Assembly (NCBI GenBank): GCA_030037185.1
Contig: JASHRR010000524.1
Span: 1 to 5,817 of the forward strand
DNA: 5,817 nt
Source: Xanthobacteraceae bacterium
Lineage (GTDB): Bacteria; Pseudomonadota; Alphaproteobacteria; Rhizobiales; Xanthobacteraceae
Reading direction: 5' to 3'
Below, piece after piece: positions 1-5,817 of this stretch. The translations under genes were made by a program, and so were the position numbers. Every line of letters begins with the position of its first letter. Positions within the stretch are counted from its first letter, which is position 1. Under the pieces are notes generated by a model. It ran no database searches, was not told the origin of the DNA, and worked only from the letters and a program-made list of their open reading frames with translations.

Positions 1-172
1 AACCGGCGGATGTAATTGCATTCACTGTGTCCCGATCGTCGCGATGGATGGAATCTGGCTTTCGCGTAATGGCATCGCGGCTCGCACCCTGGCGCCCGGG
101 TGCCGATACGCTATCGTGTTTGAGTTGTGGGAGCAGTTGACTGATGGGCAGTGGAAGCCTCCAACCAGAGCA

Positions 173-180
173 AGGCGAGG
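173..180 (+). promoter_or_regulatory. Ribosome binding site deciding the Rieske start
   Basis: AGGCGAGG ends 7 bases before the ATG at 188. The alternative in-frame ATG at 44 has no comparable purine-rich site, so this favours the shorter 184-residue product. Confidence 0.55.
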
Positions 181-187
181 TCGTAGG

Positions 188-742
188 ATGCAGGCCAACC
201 GTCGCGATGTTTTTACGGCTGCGTGCGTGCTTGGCGTTGATGCGGCACTGCGTGAAGCCATTGCGCCGGCAACGGCGGAGCCGGCGGACGAGCGGCCCAA
301 GGAGGGGGATTATCTGGTCGCCGTCGACGCCGCTACTCCGGCGGGCCTCTCGCCGCGTGACATTGCTGCGCCTCAGCTCATCGCCTGGCCGATGGAGCCG
401 GCCACCAGGCTCATCCGTAACGGGTCTCGGCTCAACAAAGTGCTTCTGGTTCGACTCGATCCCGCAACGCTCGTCGGAGCCACGCGGGAGCGTGCGGCCG
501 GCGGCGTGGTCGGGTATTCGGCGATTTGCCCTCATGCAGGCTGCGAGGTGAGCGGCTGGATAGACGATCAGAAGGCCCTCGAATGCCCTTGTCACAATTC
601 GAGGTACAATCCGCGTGACGGAGCCGCAATTATCGACGGTCCGACGAGGCGCGGTTTGGCGGCGCTTCCGCTGAAAATCGTCGATGACAAGCTTGTCGTC
701 GCGAAACCCTTTATCGGGCGGCTCGGCATCGCGCCCGCGTGA
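188..742 (+). CDS. Exported Rieske [2Fe-2S] protein, high-potential type
   Basis: A 184-residue electron-transfer protein. Box 1 is CPHAGC (residues 114-119) and box 2 is CPCHNSRY (133-140). By family knowledge Cys114, His116, Cys133 and His136 bind the 2Fe-2S cluster, and Cys119 and Cys135 form the stabilising disulfide. Ser138 and Tyr140 match the two residues that raise the redox potential in cytochrome bc1 Rieske proteins. A Pro-loop-like GPTRRGLAALPL follows. The N-terminus carries NRRDVF, a Tat-like twin arginine, but the hydrophobic stretch after it is short and broken by charges, so export by Tat is probable rather than certain. I chose the ATG at 188 because GAGG lies 7 bases upstream and the signal-like sequence starts there; an in-frame ATG at 44 would add 48 residues without signal character. 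No cytochrome b partner is nearby, so this is unlikely to be part of bc1. Its position before a PQQ dehydrogenase suggests it relays that enzyme's electrons (inference). Confidence 0.88.
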   Translation: MQANRRDVFTAACVLGVDAALREAIAPATAEPADERPKEGDYLVAVDAATPAGLSPRDIAAPQLIAWPMEPATRLIRNGSRLNKVLLVRLDPATLVGATRERAAGGVVGYSAICPHAGCEVSGWIDDQKALECPCHNSRYNPRDGAAIIDGPTRRGLAALPLKIVDDKLVVAKPFIGRLGIAPA

Positions 743-924
743 CGCGCCATCAGCAGTTGCGTTCGATCAGGCCCTTCAATTCGCCGGATAGCCATGCCAA
801 AGTGAAAAAGGGGCTGCCGAAGACAATTCCGCGGCCTGTTTCAAGAACCGCTCATGCAAACCCGCTCGACGGGCCCGCTGCCCACTTCGGCTTGCGGGGG
901 AGATAGGCGCCCGCACAGGACGGC

Positions 925-932
925 AAGGAGGG
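925..932 (+). promoter_or_regulatory. Strong ribosome binding site of the PQQ dehydrogenase
   Basis: AAGGAGGG lies 7 bases before the ATG at 940, a near-perfect Shine-Dalgarno. It fixes the start and suggests high translation. I see no clear promoter in the rest of the 743-939 gap. Confidence 0.7.
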
Positions 933-939
933 CACAACC

Positions 940-2715
940 ATGTTCGAAACCACAAGATTCATTCAGGGCTTATGCGTCGCGGCCGCGATCGCCGCGCCGG
1001 GCATCAGCGCGACGTCCGCGCAGGAGACCATCGCGCCCGCGTCCCCAGCGCCGGCGCCGCCGACGCCCGAAGTCCTCCGAAATTATACGCCGGTTACGGC
1101 CGCGCGCCTGCGTCAGCCGGAGGATGCCAACTGGTTGTTGTTCCGCCGCACCTATGACGGCTGGGGCTATAGTCCGCTTGATCAGATCACGCCTGCGACT
1201 GTCAGCCGGCTCGAACTTGTCTGGAGTTTCGCGACCGGCCAGGTAGAGGGCCATCAAGCGCCGCCAATCGTCAACAACGGCGTGATGTTTGTGGCGACGC
1301 CCGGCAATCAGGTCATCGCTATTGACGCGAAGACCGGCAATCTGCTGTGGCGCTACAAGCGGCCGCTGCCTGAGGATTTGACGAACCTGCATCCGACCAG
1401 CCGCGGCGTCGGGCTCTACGGCGACAAGGTGTTTTTCGCGTCAGCCGATGCGATCCTCGTCGCGCTCGATGCGAAGACCGGCAAGGAAGTGTGGACGGCG
1501 AAAGTTGCTGAATACAAAAACGGCTACTACACCTCGATCATGCCGCTCGTCGCCAACGGCAAGGTCATGATGGGGACATCGGGGGGCGAGCTGGGAATCC
1601 GCGGTTTCGTCGCCGCCTATGATCCGGAAACCGGCAAAGAAGCGTGGCGGACCTTCACGGTTCCGGAGCCGGGCCAGCCCGGCAGCGAAACGTGGCCGCC
1701 GGGCGATCAGTGGAAAACCGGCGGCGGTTCGATCTGGGTGCCCGGCACCTATGATCCGGAAACCAATCTTGCTTTCTGGGGCACCGGGAACGGCGGCCCA
1801 TGGATGGGGGATCAGCGTCCGGGCGACAATCTCTACACCTCGTCAACGCTGGCACTCGACGCCAACAGCGGACAGATCAAGGGATACTTCCAGTATCACC
1901 AGAATGACTCCTGGGATTGGGATGAGGTCTCCCCGCCTATCCTCGTCGACTACAACTTCAACACCAGGACCGTGAAGGGGCTGGTCGATGTCGCGCGCGA
2001 CGGTTATCTTTGGCAGCTTGAGCGCACTAGCGCAAAGATCAACTTCGTCACGGCGCAGAACTTCGTCAGTCACAACGTGTTCAAGGGCGTCGAACCCAAT
2101 ACGGGCCGTCCGATCGTCGATCCCGCTCACAAGCCTGGCACCAACAAGCTCGTAACGTTCTGTCCGAGCCTGTGGGGCGGCAAAGACTGGCCGCCGGCCG
2201 CCTACAGCCCGAAAACGCGGTTGATCTACATCCCGGCGAACGAGAACCTCTGCAGCGAGCTCAATGCCGAGACACCGAAATACGTGGCGGGCGAGCGCTA
2301 CACCGGCGTCACCACCAACGTGCTGCGCATCCGTGCAGGCGCCGATCATATCGGCGAGTTGCAGGCTTGGAATCTCGACACCCGCAAGCGGGCGTGGACC
2401 ACTAATCTGCCGACGGAGAACTGGGGCCCGGTGCTTGCGACAGGCGGCGGCGTGTTGTTCTCGGGCGGCACCGCAGATCGTCTGTTCCGAGCATTCGACG
2501 CCGAGACCGGCAAGATTCTTTGGCAGTACCCGACCCTATCGGGCGTCAATGGCGTGCCGGTATCGTTTGCGGTCGACGGCAAACAATACATCGCGGTTCA
2601 ATCGGGCTGGGGCGTGGACGCCGCCCGCATGCAGAGAGTGCTGAACCTGCTATTTCCCGGAAAATATCCTGACGTGCCTCCGGGCGGCGCGGTCTATGTC
2701 TTTGCTGTGAAGTAG
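940..2715 (+). CDS. Periplasmic PQQ-dependent alcohol-type dehydrogenase, lanthanide-type active site
   Basis: A 591-residue type I quinoprotein that oxidises a primary alcohol or similar substrate in the periplasm and passes electrons to a cytochrome c. Residues 1-27 are a Sec signal peptide (cleavage likely after ATSA). The eight-bladed propeller shows tryptophan-docking repeats such as DAKTGNLLW, DAKTGKEVW, DPETGKEAW and DAETGKILW. By alignment to MxaF I assign Glu217 (GGELGIRG) and Asn284 (GTGN) as metal ligands, Trp266 as the PQQ-stacking residue, Asp326 as catalytic base and Arg353 as the PQQ-contacting arginine. Asp328, two residues after Asp326, is the extra ligand of lanthanide enzymes. 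Cys408 and Cys438 match the second conserved disulfide (Cys386-Cys415 of MxaF), but the vicinal Cys-Cys is absent; residues 146-156 read DLTNLHPTSRG there. No CxxCH occurs, so there is no fused heme domain. The start has AAGGAGGG 7 bases upstream. It lies 197 bases after the Rieske gene, co-directional. The substrate is unknown. Confidence 0.93.
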   Translation: MFETTRFIQGLCVAAAIAAPGISATSAQETIAPASPAPAPPTPEVLRNYTPVTAARLRQPEDANWLLFRRTYDGWGYSPLDQITPATVSRLELVWSFATGQVEGHQAPPIVNNGVMFVATPGNQVIAIDAKTGNLLWRYKRPLPEDLTNLHPTSRGVGLYGDKVFFASADAILVALDAKTGKEVWTAKVAEYKNGYYTSIMPLVANGKVMMGTSGGELGIRGFVAAYDPETGKEAWRTFTVPEPGQPGSETWPPGDQWKTGGGSIWVPGTYDPETNLAFWGTGNGGPWMGDQRPGDNLYTSSTLALDANSGQIKGYFQYHQNDSWDWDEVSPPILVDYNFNTRTVKGLVDVARDGYLWQLERTSAKINFVTAQNFVSHNVFKGVEPNTGRPIVDPAHKPGTNKLVTFCPSLWGGKDWPPAAYSPKTRLIYIPANENLCSELNAETPKYVAGERYTGVTTNVLRIRAGADHIGELQAWNLDTRKRAWTTNLPTENWGPVLATGGGVLFSGGTADRLFRAFDAETGKILWQYPTLSGVNGVPVSFAVDGKQYIAVQSGWGVDAARMQRVLNLLFPGKYPDVPPGGAVYVFAVK

Positions 2716-2776
2716 CCGCAGCCTGGGCTGGGCATTCCCTGCCCCGAGGAACGCGGCGTCTCGCCTAAGGGCATAA

Positions 2777-2797
2777 GGGCGGCTCTTGTGGTCGCCC
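2777..2797. repeat. GC-rich hairpin, possible interspersed repeat
   Basis: GGGCGGCT and GGTCGCCC pair as an 8-bp stem (two G-T wobbles) around the loop CTTGT. On the minus strand the stretch translates as GDHKSRPY, close to the GDHKGRPY string that I recall from spurious ORFs over intergenic repeats in many proteobacterial genomes. It lies between the convergent dehydrogenase and the Bug remnant, so it could also help end transcription, although it has no T-run. The repeat identity rests on memory of that motif. Confidence 0.4.
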
Positions 2798-2807
2798 ATC
2801 GAAGAGC

Positions 2808-2825
2808 GAGCGGGCGCCCGCGCTC
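2808..2825. terminator. Possible bidirectional terminator-like hairpin
   Basis: GAGCG and CGCTC flank an 8-base centre containing GGCGCC; the overlapping 12-mer at 2810-2821 (GCGGGCGCCCGC) is a perfect palindrome. It sits between the converging dehydrogenase and Bug remnant, where a shared terminator would be expected. There is no poly-T tail, so intrinsic termination is uncertain. Confidence 0.3.
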
Positions 2826-2830
2826 CCAGG

Positions 2831-3108
2831 TCACTGTGATCCTTCGAGGCCAAGCTTCTTGACCGCGACGGCCTCGGTTCCGATCATGGTCGCGGCGCCC
2901 GGGCGATTATCCACCACGAGTGATCCAACGACTTCGACAGTTCGTCGGCATAAAGGCGCACGACCGTGTCCATGCCGGTGCCCGCCGCAAGCGGTACGAC
3001 AATCGTGATAGGCCGGGTCGGATAGGATTGCGCAGCTGCCGGCGTCGGCGCATGCAGCGCCACGAAGGCGAGCGCAGCGACGATGCAACGTCTGCCAATC
3101 TGCAGCAT
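2831..3108 (-). pseudogene. Truncated, frameshifted Bug/TctC tripartite tricarboxylate transporter binding protein
   Basis: The remnant begins at the ATG at 3108 with a perfect AGGAGG five bases upstream, then a signal peptide ending APTPAAAQ and the Bug-family start YPTRPITIVVPLAAGTGMDTVVRLYADELSKSL in one frame (described in two parts: YPTRPITIVVPLAAG, then TGMDTVVRLYADELSKSL). The family continuation VVDNRPGAATMIGTEAVAV appears only in the next frame. The switch lies at about 2918-2919 and is explained by loss of one base. The shifted frame reaches a TGA at 2831 after about 93 codons in total, whereas intact Bug proteins have about 320 residues, so the ligand-binding second domain is missing. 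Family members are periplasmic receptors for carboxylates and related solutes. The intact leader and ribosome site suggest fairly recent decay. A sequencing error could explain the frameshift but not the missing three quarters. Confidence 0.8.
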
Positions 3109-3320
3109 GTTTCCTCCTAATCAGCTGTTGTCTTGTCGACTGCGTTCGGACCAGAGACACCGGAGACTCTCGCCGTCAGTTCGATTTCCTGCAACCTTGC
3201 AGAAGCGCTTGCTCCCCCACAGCCGGCTCATCGGGGCCGAACCCCTAGGCGCGAACAGGCTTCTCGAGTCACGACCTGGCGGCTCTGGACCCCTCACCGT
3301 GCAACGCATCGCACTTTGAC

Positions 3321-3611
3321 CTATCGAGGCTTCCTCGCCTCCGGTCCGAGGAAACTCGTAAGATATTCGAGAATCTGCGCTCGTTCCGCTGCCGATACTT
3401 GCAGGCCGTATCCCGTCATTTCTTCGATGGTCCCGTTCCAGCCTTCGCGCGTTTGCCCGGCGGCGTCGAACACCATGTCCAGGTCGTGACAGGAACCGCA
3501 TGCGCGCATAACGACCTCTTTATTTGGTCCGGCCGGCAGCTCCACCGCACTCGCGCCGACGGACAGAAAGCCCGCGCCGATCATGCCGAACATCACTTTC
3601 CCTTTACGCAT
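3321..3611 (-). CDS. Small exported monoheme cytochrome c
   Basis: A 96-residue class I-like c-type cytochrome. Residues 1-22 form a signal peptide (MRKGK, then a hydrophobic run, cleavage likely after ASA). CGSCH at 38-42 binds heme covalently through Cys38 and Cys41, with His42 as the proximal ligand; Met65 in EEMTGYG is the likely distal ligand. The pattern TREGWNGTIEEM...LTSFLGP resembles short cytochromes found next to PQQ dehydrogenases. The mature protein of about 74 residues is small for the class. It would accept electrons in the periplasm, most simply from the quinoprotein at 940-2715, which has no heme of its own (inference). I chose the start at 3611 because the signal peptide begins there; GGAG is 10 bases upstream, slightly distant. 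A start at 3593 is also possible. An upstream extension to 3674 adds non-signal sequence and is unlikely. It lies 212 bases upstream of the Bug remnant on the same strand. Confidence 0.87.
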   Translation of the reverse strand: MRKGKVMFGMIGAGFLSVGASAVELPAGPNKEVVMRACGSCHDLDMVFDAAGQTREGWNGTIEEMTGYGLQVSAAERAQILEYLTSFLGPEARKPR

Positions 3612-3648
3612 TCCGATAAGTCTCCAATGATGAGGATGCTGACAAAAA

Positions 3649-3664
3649 TGCCACGGCAGGGCCA
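3649..3664 (-). promoter_or_regulatory. Possible sigma-54 promoter for the cytochrome c gene
   Basis: On the minus strand TGGCCCT-GCCG-TGGCA keeps the GG-N10-GC core of sigma-54 promoters (consensus TGGCACG-N4-TTGCW) with three mismatches outside the core. It would start transcription about 26 bases before the ATG at 3611, which leaves room for the ribosome site. In GC-rich DNA such matches occur by chance, so the call is tentative. Confidence 0.3.
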
Positions 3665-4234
3665 GCTTCGTCATTAACTATTGCGTCGTTCAACAGAGTT
3701 GGCCGCGCGCGGCCCCGGTCGTGGCAGGCTTGTCGGCGGCCACGTCGATGTTCTGCGCCACTCCTTACCCTCAGTGCTCGCGATCCTTGGCTCGCCCCCG
3801 TTTAGGCCCGTCCGCCGGCAAGGGCGACCACAACATTGCCCGCTAAGCGAAGCTTGCGGGGCCACAACAAGTAGCTCAGCCAGACGGGCAGGAGGCGAGA
3901 GGACAGTCTTCGGGACAAGCCTCCTGGCGACGATGCTGCACCATTCAAGGTGATCCTGATTCGCTTCAGGCGAGCGGGTAGCTTGTTAAGGGTCGCCCGC
4001 CGGCTGCCCCGTAACCCTCTAAATTTTGACTTTGAGCATAGCGCTCCTGCATGCAGACCTTGGAGGCGGAAGCTGAAGGTTTAACTTGGCAACGAGAACA
4101 GAACAAGAATCTACGGCCTTTCACGCCCGCCAGGAAAGACTCCTGAGGGAGGCGGCTTCGCAGCAATCTTAAAGTCACCGTCGACCAGGCCGTCGCTCAA
4201 ACGAGACCGGCTACGTTGCGACGAGACAGCAGAC

Positions 4235-4253
4235 CTTAAGGTGCTTCCTTAAG
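4235..4253. repeat. Perfect 7-bp inverted repeat with 5-base loop
   Basis: CTTAAGG (4235-4241) and CCTTAAG (4247-4253) are perfect complements around TGCTT. There is no T-run on either side typical of a terminator. It could be a hairpin in an untranslated RNA or a regulator site. Confidence 0.5.
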
Positions 4254-4257
4254 CCCC

Positions 4258-4320
4258 CGGCTCTGAAAAATCCCATTCCTCAGGGGAGACGCATTCGCAA
4301 GAGTGCGCGTCCCAGAGCCG
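4258..4320. repeat. Nested inverted repeat
   Basis: Outer arms CGGCTCTG (4258-4265) and CAGAGCCG (4313-4320) are perfect 8-bp complements. Inside them GACGC (4288-4292) pairs with GCGTC (4307-4311). With the hairpin immediately to the left this makes an 86-base stretch of stems, about 170-250 bases upstream of the Liv-type gene. It may be structured RNA or regulatory DNA. Confidence 0.4.
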
Positions 4321-4361
4321 ATGACGGCAAGCGGCGTCCTGCGGCCATTGCGTTTCTGGCT

Positions 4362-4418
4362 TGTGGCGACCCTTCCAGACAGATGCAGGAGCAATGGTCG
4401 CCTGGGTGCGACGCCACA
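4362..4418. promoter_or_regulatory. Candidate activator-binding inverted repeats
   Basis: TGTGGCG (4362-4368) is the perfect complement of CGCCACA (4412-4418), and the overlapping GGCGACC (4365-4371) complements GGTCGCC (4396-4402). The elements lie upstream of the putative sigma-54 site at 4429-4445, where enhancer-binding proteins would act, although the right-hand copy is closer to the promoter than usual. Function is inferred from position only. Confidence 0.25.
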
Positions 4419-4428
4419 TCGGCGTGAC

Positions 4429-4445
4429 AGGCACGGAAAATGCTT
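4429..4445 (+). promoter_or_regulatory. Probable sigma-54 (-24/-12) promoter of the Liv-type gene
   Basis: AGGCACG-GAAA-ATGCT matches TGGCACG-N4-TTGCT with two mismatches and keeps the exact GG-N10-GC core (GG at 4430-4431, GC at 4442-4443). Transcription would start near 4455, giving an untranslated leader of about 33 bases with the ribosome site at 4474-4480. This implies control by RpoN plus an enhancer-binding activator. Confidence 0.45.
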
Positions 4446-4487
4446 CCAATCTGAACGTTAAGAAATCCAACGAGAGGGGATTTAACA

Positions 4488-5786
4488 ATGGCTAATGATT
4501 TGAATGACCAGGGCAGTTCCCAGGAGTTCTGGTACAGCGGCAAGGTGACCCGTCGCCGCCTCATTGGTTGGGGTGCCGGCGTACTGGGTGCAGCGATATT
4601 GGTGCCCGCCCCGTGGCGAGCCGCTTTCGGCCAGGCCAAGCCGTACAAGATCGGCACGATACAGCCGCTTTCCGGTACAGGGGCGGTGGGCGGCAAAACC
4701 GCGCTCGTCGGCGTGCAGATGGCCGCCGACCGGATCAATAATTCCGGCGGCATCAATGGCCGCCCGATCGAGCTTGTCGTCGCTGACGACGAGTCGAAAC
4801 CCGACGTTGGCCGCCGCAAGGCGGAAAAGCTGGTGGAGGAGGACAAAATCGACGTGCAGGTCGGCGGCTTCCTCTCCAACATATGCCTCGCTTGCATGCC
4901 GGTCTGGGACGAAGCCCGCATCGTCAACATCATCAGCGTGTGCCTTGACACCACGCTGACCACGACCAAATGCAATCGCTACAGCTTCCGGCCGTCGGAC
5001 TATGCGCCGGCGCAGGCCGTGGCATTCGCTCCCTATCTCGTCAACAAGATGGGCAAGAAATGGCACATTGTTTTCGCCGACTATGCGTGGGGCCAGTCGA
5101 CGCGTGATGCCTATGTGGCCCAGATCAGGAAAGCAGGCGGCGAGATCGTCGGCACGACGGGCATTCCGCTTGGCACTGCCGATATGACGCCCTTCCTCTC
5201 CAAGATCAGCGGCAACTTTGATGGTCTCCTGGGCGTCTTCGCGACCGACGGCGTCACTGTCGGCAACCAGGTCTTCGATCTCGGTCTGACCAGGAAGTAC
5301 AAGTGGGCCGGGGATGGGGCCATCGCCGAATCCACCAATTTGCCGGCGCTCGGCAGCAAGATCGAGGGCTTCGTCGGCATCAATCGCTACCTTCCGGTAC
5401 TCCAAGGTCCGCTCGACACGCCGGCGCACAGGAAGTTCCTGCAAGAGGCAAGCGCCCGCCTCAAGAAAATCGATCCCACCGGCCCGCTGCCCGACCGCTA
5501 CGTGCAGTCGAATTATGAGTCGATGAATGCCGTAAAGCTCGGCATGGAGAAATCGGGCTTCCGCGGCCGCGCGGACTCGATGAAGCTCATTGAGGCGCTT
5601 GAAGGTCTTGAGATGAAGGAAGGCGACGACTTCCCGCAGGGCGACAAGGTGCTTCGCAAGGAGGATCATCAGGCGTTCGTGCGTGAGTTCATCTTCGAGA
5701 TCAGGGACGGCAAGCATCGTATCCTGGAGACGGTCGAGAAGGAAAAGACGTTGTTCCCGCCGGCCTGCAAATTCGGCGCTGCCTAG
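4488..5786 (+). CDS. Tat-exported Liv-type ABC transporter substrate-binding protein
   Basis: A 432-residue periplasmic binding protein of the branched-chain amino acid/amide/urea receptor class (Peripla_BP_6, type I fold). After a polar N-region, VTRRRLIGWG (20-29) is a twin-arginine Tat motif followed by a hydrophobic stretch; cleavage is likely near AAFGQA (45-50). The mature protein starts with YKIGTIQPLSGTGAVGG, the usual first strand and ligand loop, followed by GVQMAADRINNSGGINGRPIELVVADD, here split as GVQMAADRINNSGGI and NGRPIELVVADD. Later DYAWGQS (198-204) matches the family DYxxGxS ligand region. Four cysteines (133, 136, 152, 162) cluster unusually. The start has GAGGGGA seven bases upstream. 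The stop at 5784 is 31 bases before the window end, so permease and ATPase genes may follow outside. It probably delivers a small amide, amino acid, carboxylate or aromatic solute; the ligand cannot be read from sequence. Control by sigma-54 is suggested upstream. Confidence 0.9.
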   Translation: MANDLNDQGSSQEFWYSGKVTRRRLIGWGAGVLGAAILVPAPWRAAFGQAKPYKIGTIQPLSGTGAVGGKTALVGVQMAADRINNSGGINGRPIELVVADDESKPDVGRRKAEKLVEEDKIDVQVGGFLSNICLACMPVWDEARIVNIISVCLDTTLTTTKCNRYSFRPSDYAPAQAVAFAPYLVNKMGKKWHIVFADYAWGQSTRDAYVAQIRKAGGEIVGTTGIPLGTADMTPFLSKISGNFDGLLGVFATDGVTVGNQVFDLGLTRKYKWAGDGAIAESTNLPALGSKIEGFVGINRYLPVLQGPLDTPAHRKFLQEASARLKKIDPTGPLPDRYVQSNYESMNAVKLGMEKSGFRGRADSMKLIEALEGLEMKEGDDFPQGDKVLRKEDHQAFVREFIFEIRDGKHRILETVEKEKTLFPPACKFGAA

Positions 5787-5817
5787 GGGGCGGTTACGCA
5801 GCCTGCATCTGTCGCCG

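Larger units (their letters stand above)
3675..4428. other. About 750 bases with no convincing gene
   Basis: This divergent interval between the cytochrome c and the Liv-type binding protein contains only short open frames with no recognisable domain or good start. It holds several self-complementary sequences: GGCCGCGCGCGGCC at 3701-3714, CTGCATGCAG at 4047-4056, and the inverted repeats at 4235-4320 and 4362-4418 listed separately. The frames around 3681-3953 (both strands) could be worn-down mobile-element DNA or an undetected RNA, but I see nothing that proves either. Confidence 0.5.

Noticed and set aside
44..187. N-terminal extension of the Rieske protein from the ATG at 44
   Set aside because: The 48 extra residues lack signal or domain character, and the ATG at 188 has its own ribosome site followed by a Tat-like motif.
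1843..2349. A 168-codon minus-strand frame inside the PQQ dehydrogenase
   Set aside because: It is fully inside a gene whose plus-strand protein has clear catalytic motifs; the mirrored protein resembles nothing.
3121..3501. A 126-codon minus-strand frame overlapping the cytochrome c
   Set aside because: It overlaps the real cytochrome in another frame and its protein has no domain character.
3681..3743. Whether the interval is an insertion sequence end or group II intron
   Set aside because: I found no transposase or reverse-transcriptase motif, no paired terminal repeats with target duplication, and no intron domain V sequence.
3681..3953. A 90-codon plus-strand frame in the gene-free interval
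   Set aside because: The composition is rich in Arg, Ser and Pro as expected of noncoding GC-rich DNA. There is no domain or ribosome site.
3966..4178. A 70-codon minus-strand frame in the gene-free interval
   Set aside because: No recognisable family and no support from its start region.
4482..5717. A 411-codon open frame on the minus strand opposite the Liv-type gene
   Set aside because: It mirrors the codon pattern of a well-supported gene in GC-rich DNA, has no recognisable domain and no good ribosome site.

Overview
The window is GC-rich DNA, and its codon use and gene families (Rieske, PQQ dehydrogenase, Bug/TctC and Tat-exported Liv-type binding proteins) suggest an alphaproteobacterium of the Bradyrhizobium/Rhodopseudomonas kind. 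That placement is inference from gene content. No rRNA, tRNA, CRISPR array or intact mobile element is visible.

Layout from left to right: a small exported Rieske 2Fe-2S protein (188-742, +); a 197-base gap; a periplasmic PQQ-dependent alcohol-type dehydrogenase (940-2715, +); a short convergent intergenic region with two GC-rich hairpins; a truncated, frameshifted remnant of a tripartite-tricarboxylate-transporter binding protein (Bug/TctC, about 2831-3108, -); a small exported monoheme cytochrome c (3321-3611, -); about 750 bases with no convincing gene but several inverted repeats; and a Tat-exported Liv-type ABC transporter substrate-binding protein (4488-5786, +) with a good sigma-54-like promoter in front.

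The likely theme is periplasmic oxidation of an alcohol or aldehyde. The quinoprotein takes electrons from the substrate, and the small cytochrome c and possibly the Rieske protein pass them on towards the respiratory chain. The Liv-type binding protein may capture a substrate or product for uptake; its permease and ATPase genes would lie beyond the right edge. No PQQ synthesis genes are present.

The most interesting point is the dehydrogenase. It has the extra aspartate two residues after the catalytic aspartate (WDWD) that marks lanthanide-dependent quinoproteins (XoxF/PedH type), yet it lacks the adjacent Cys-Cys pair usual in MxaF, XoxF and ExaA. The substrate and metal cannot be read from the sequence alone.
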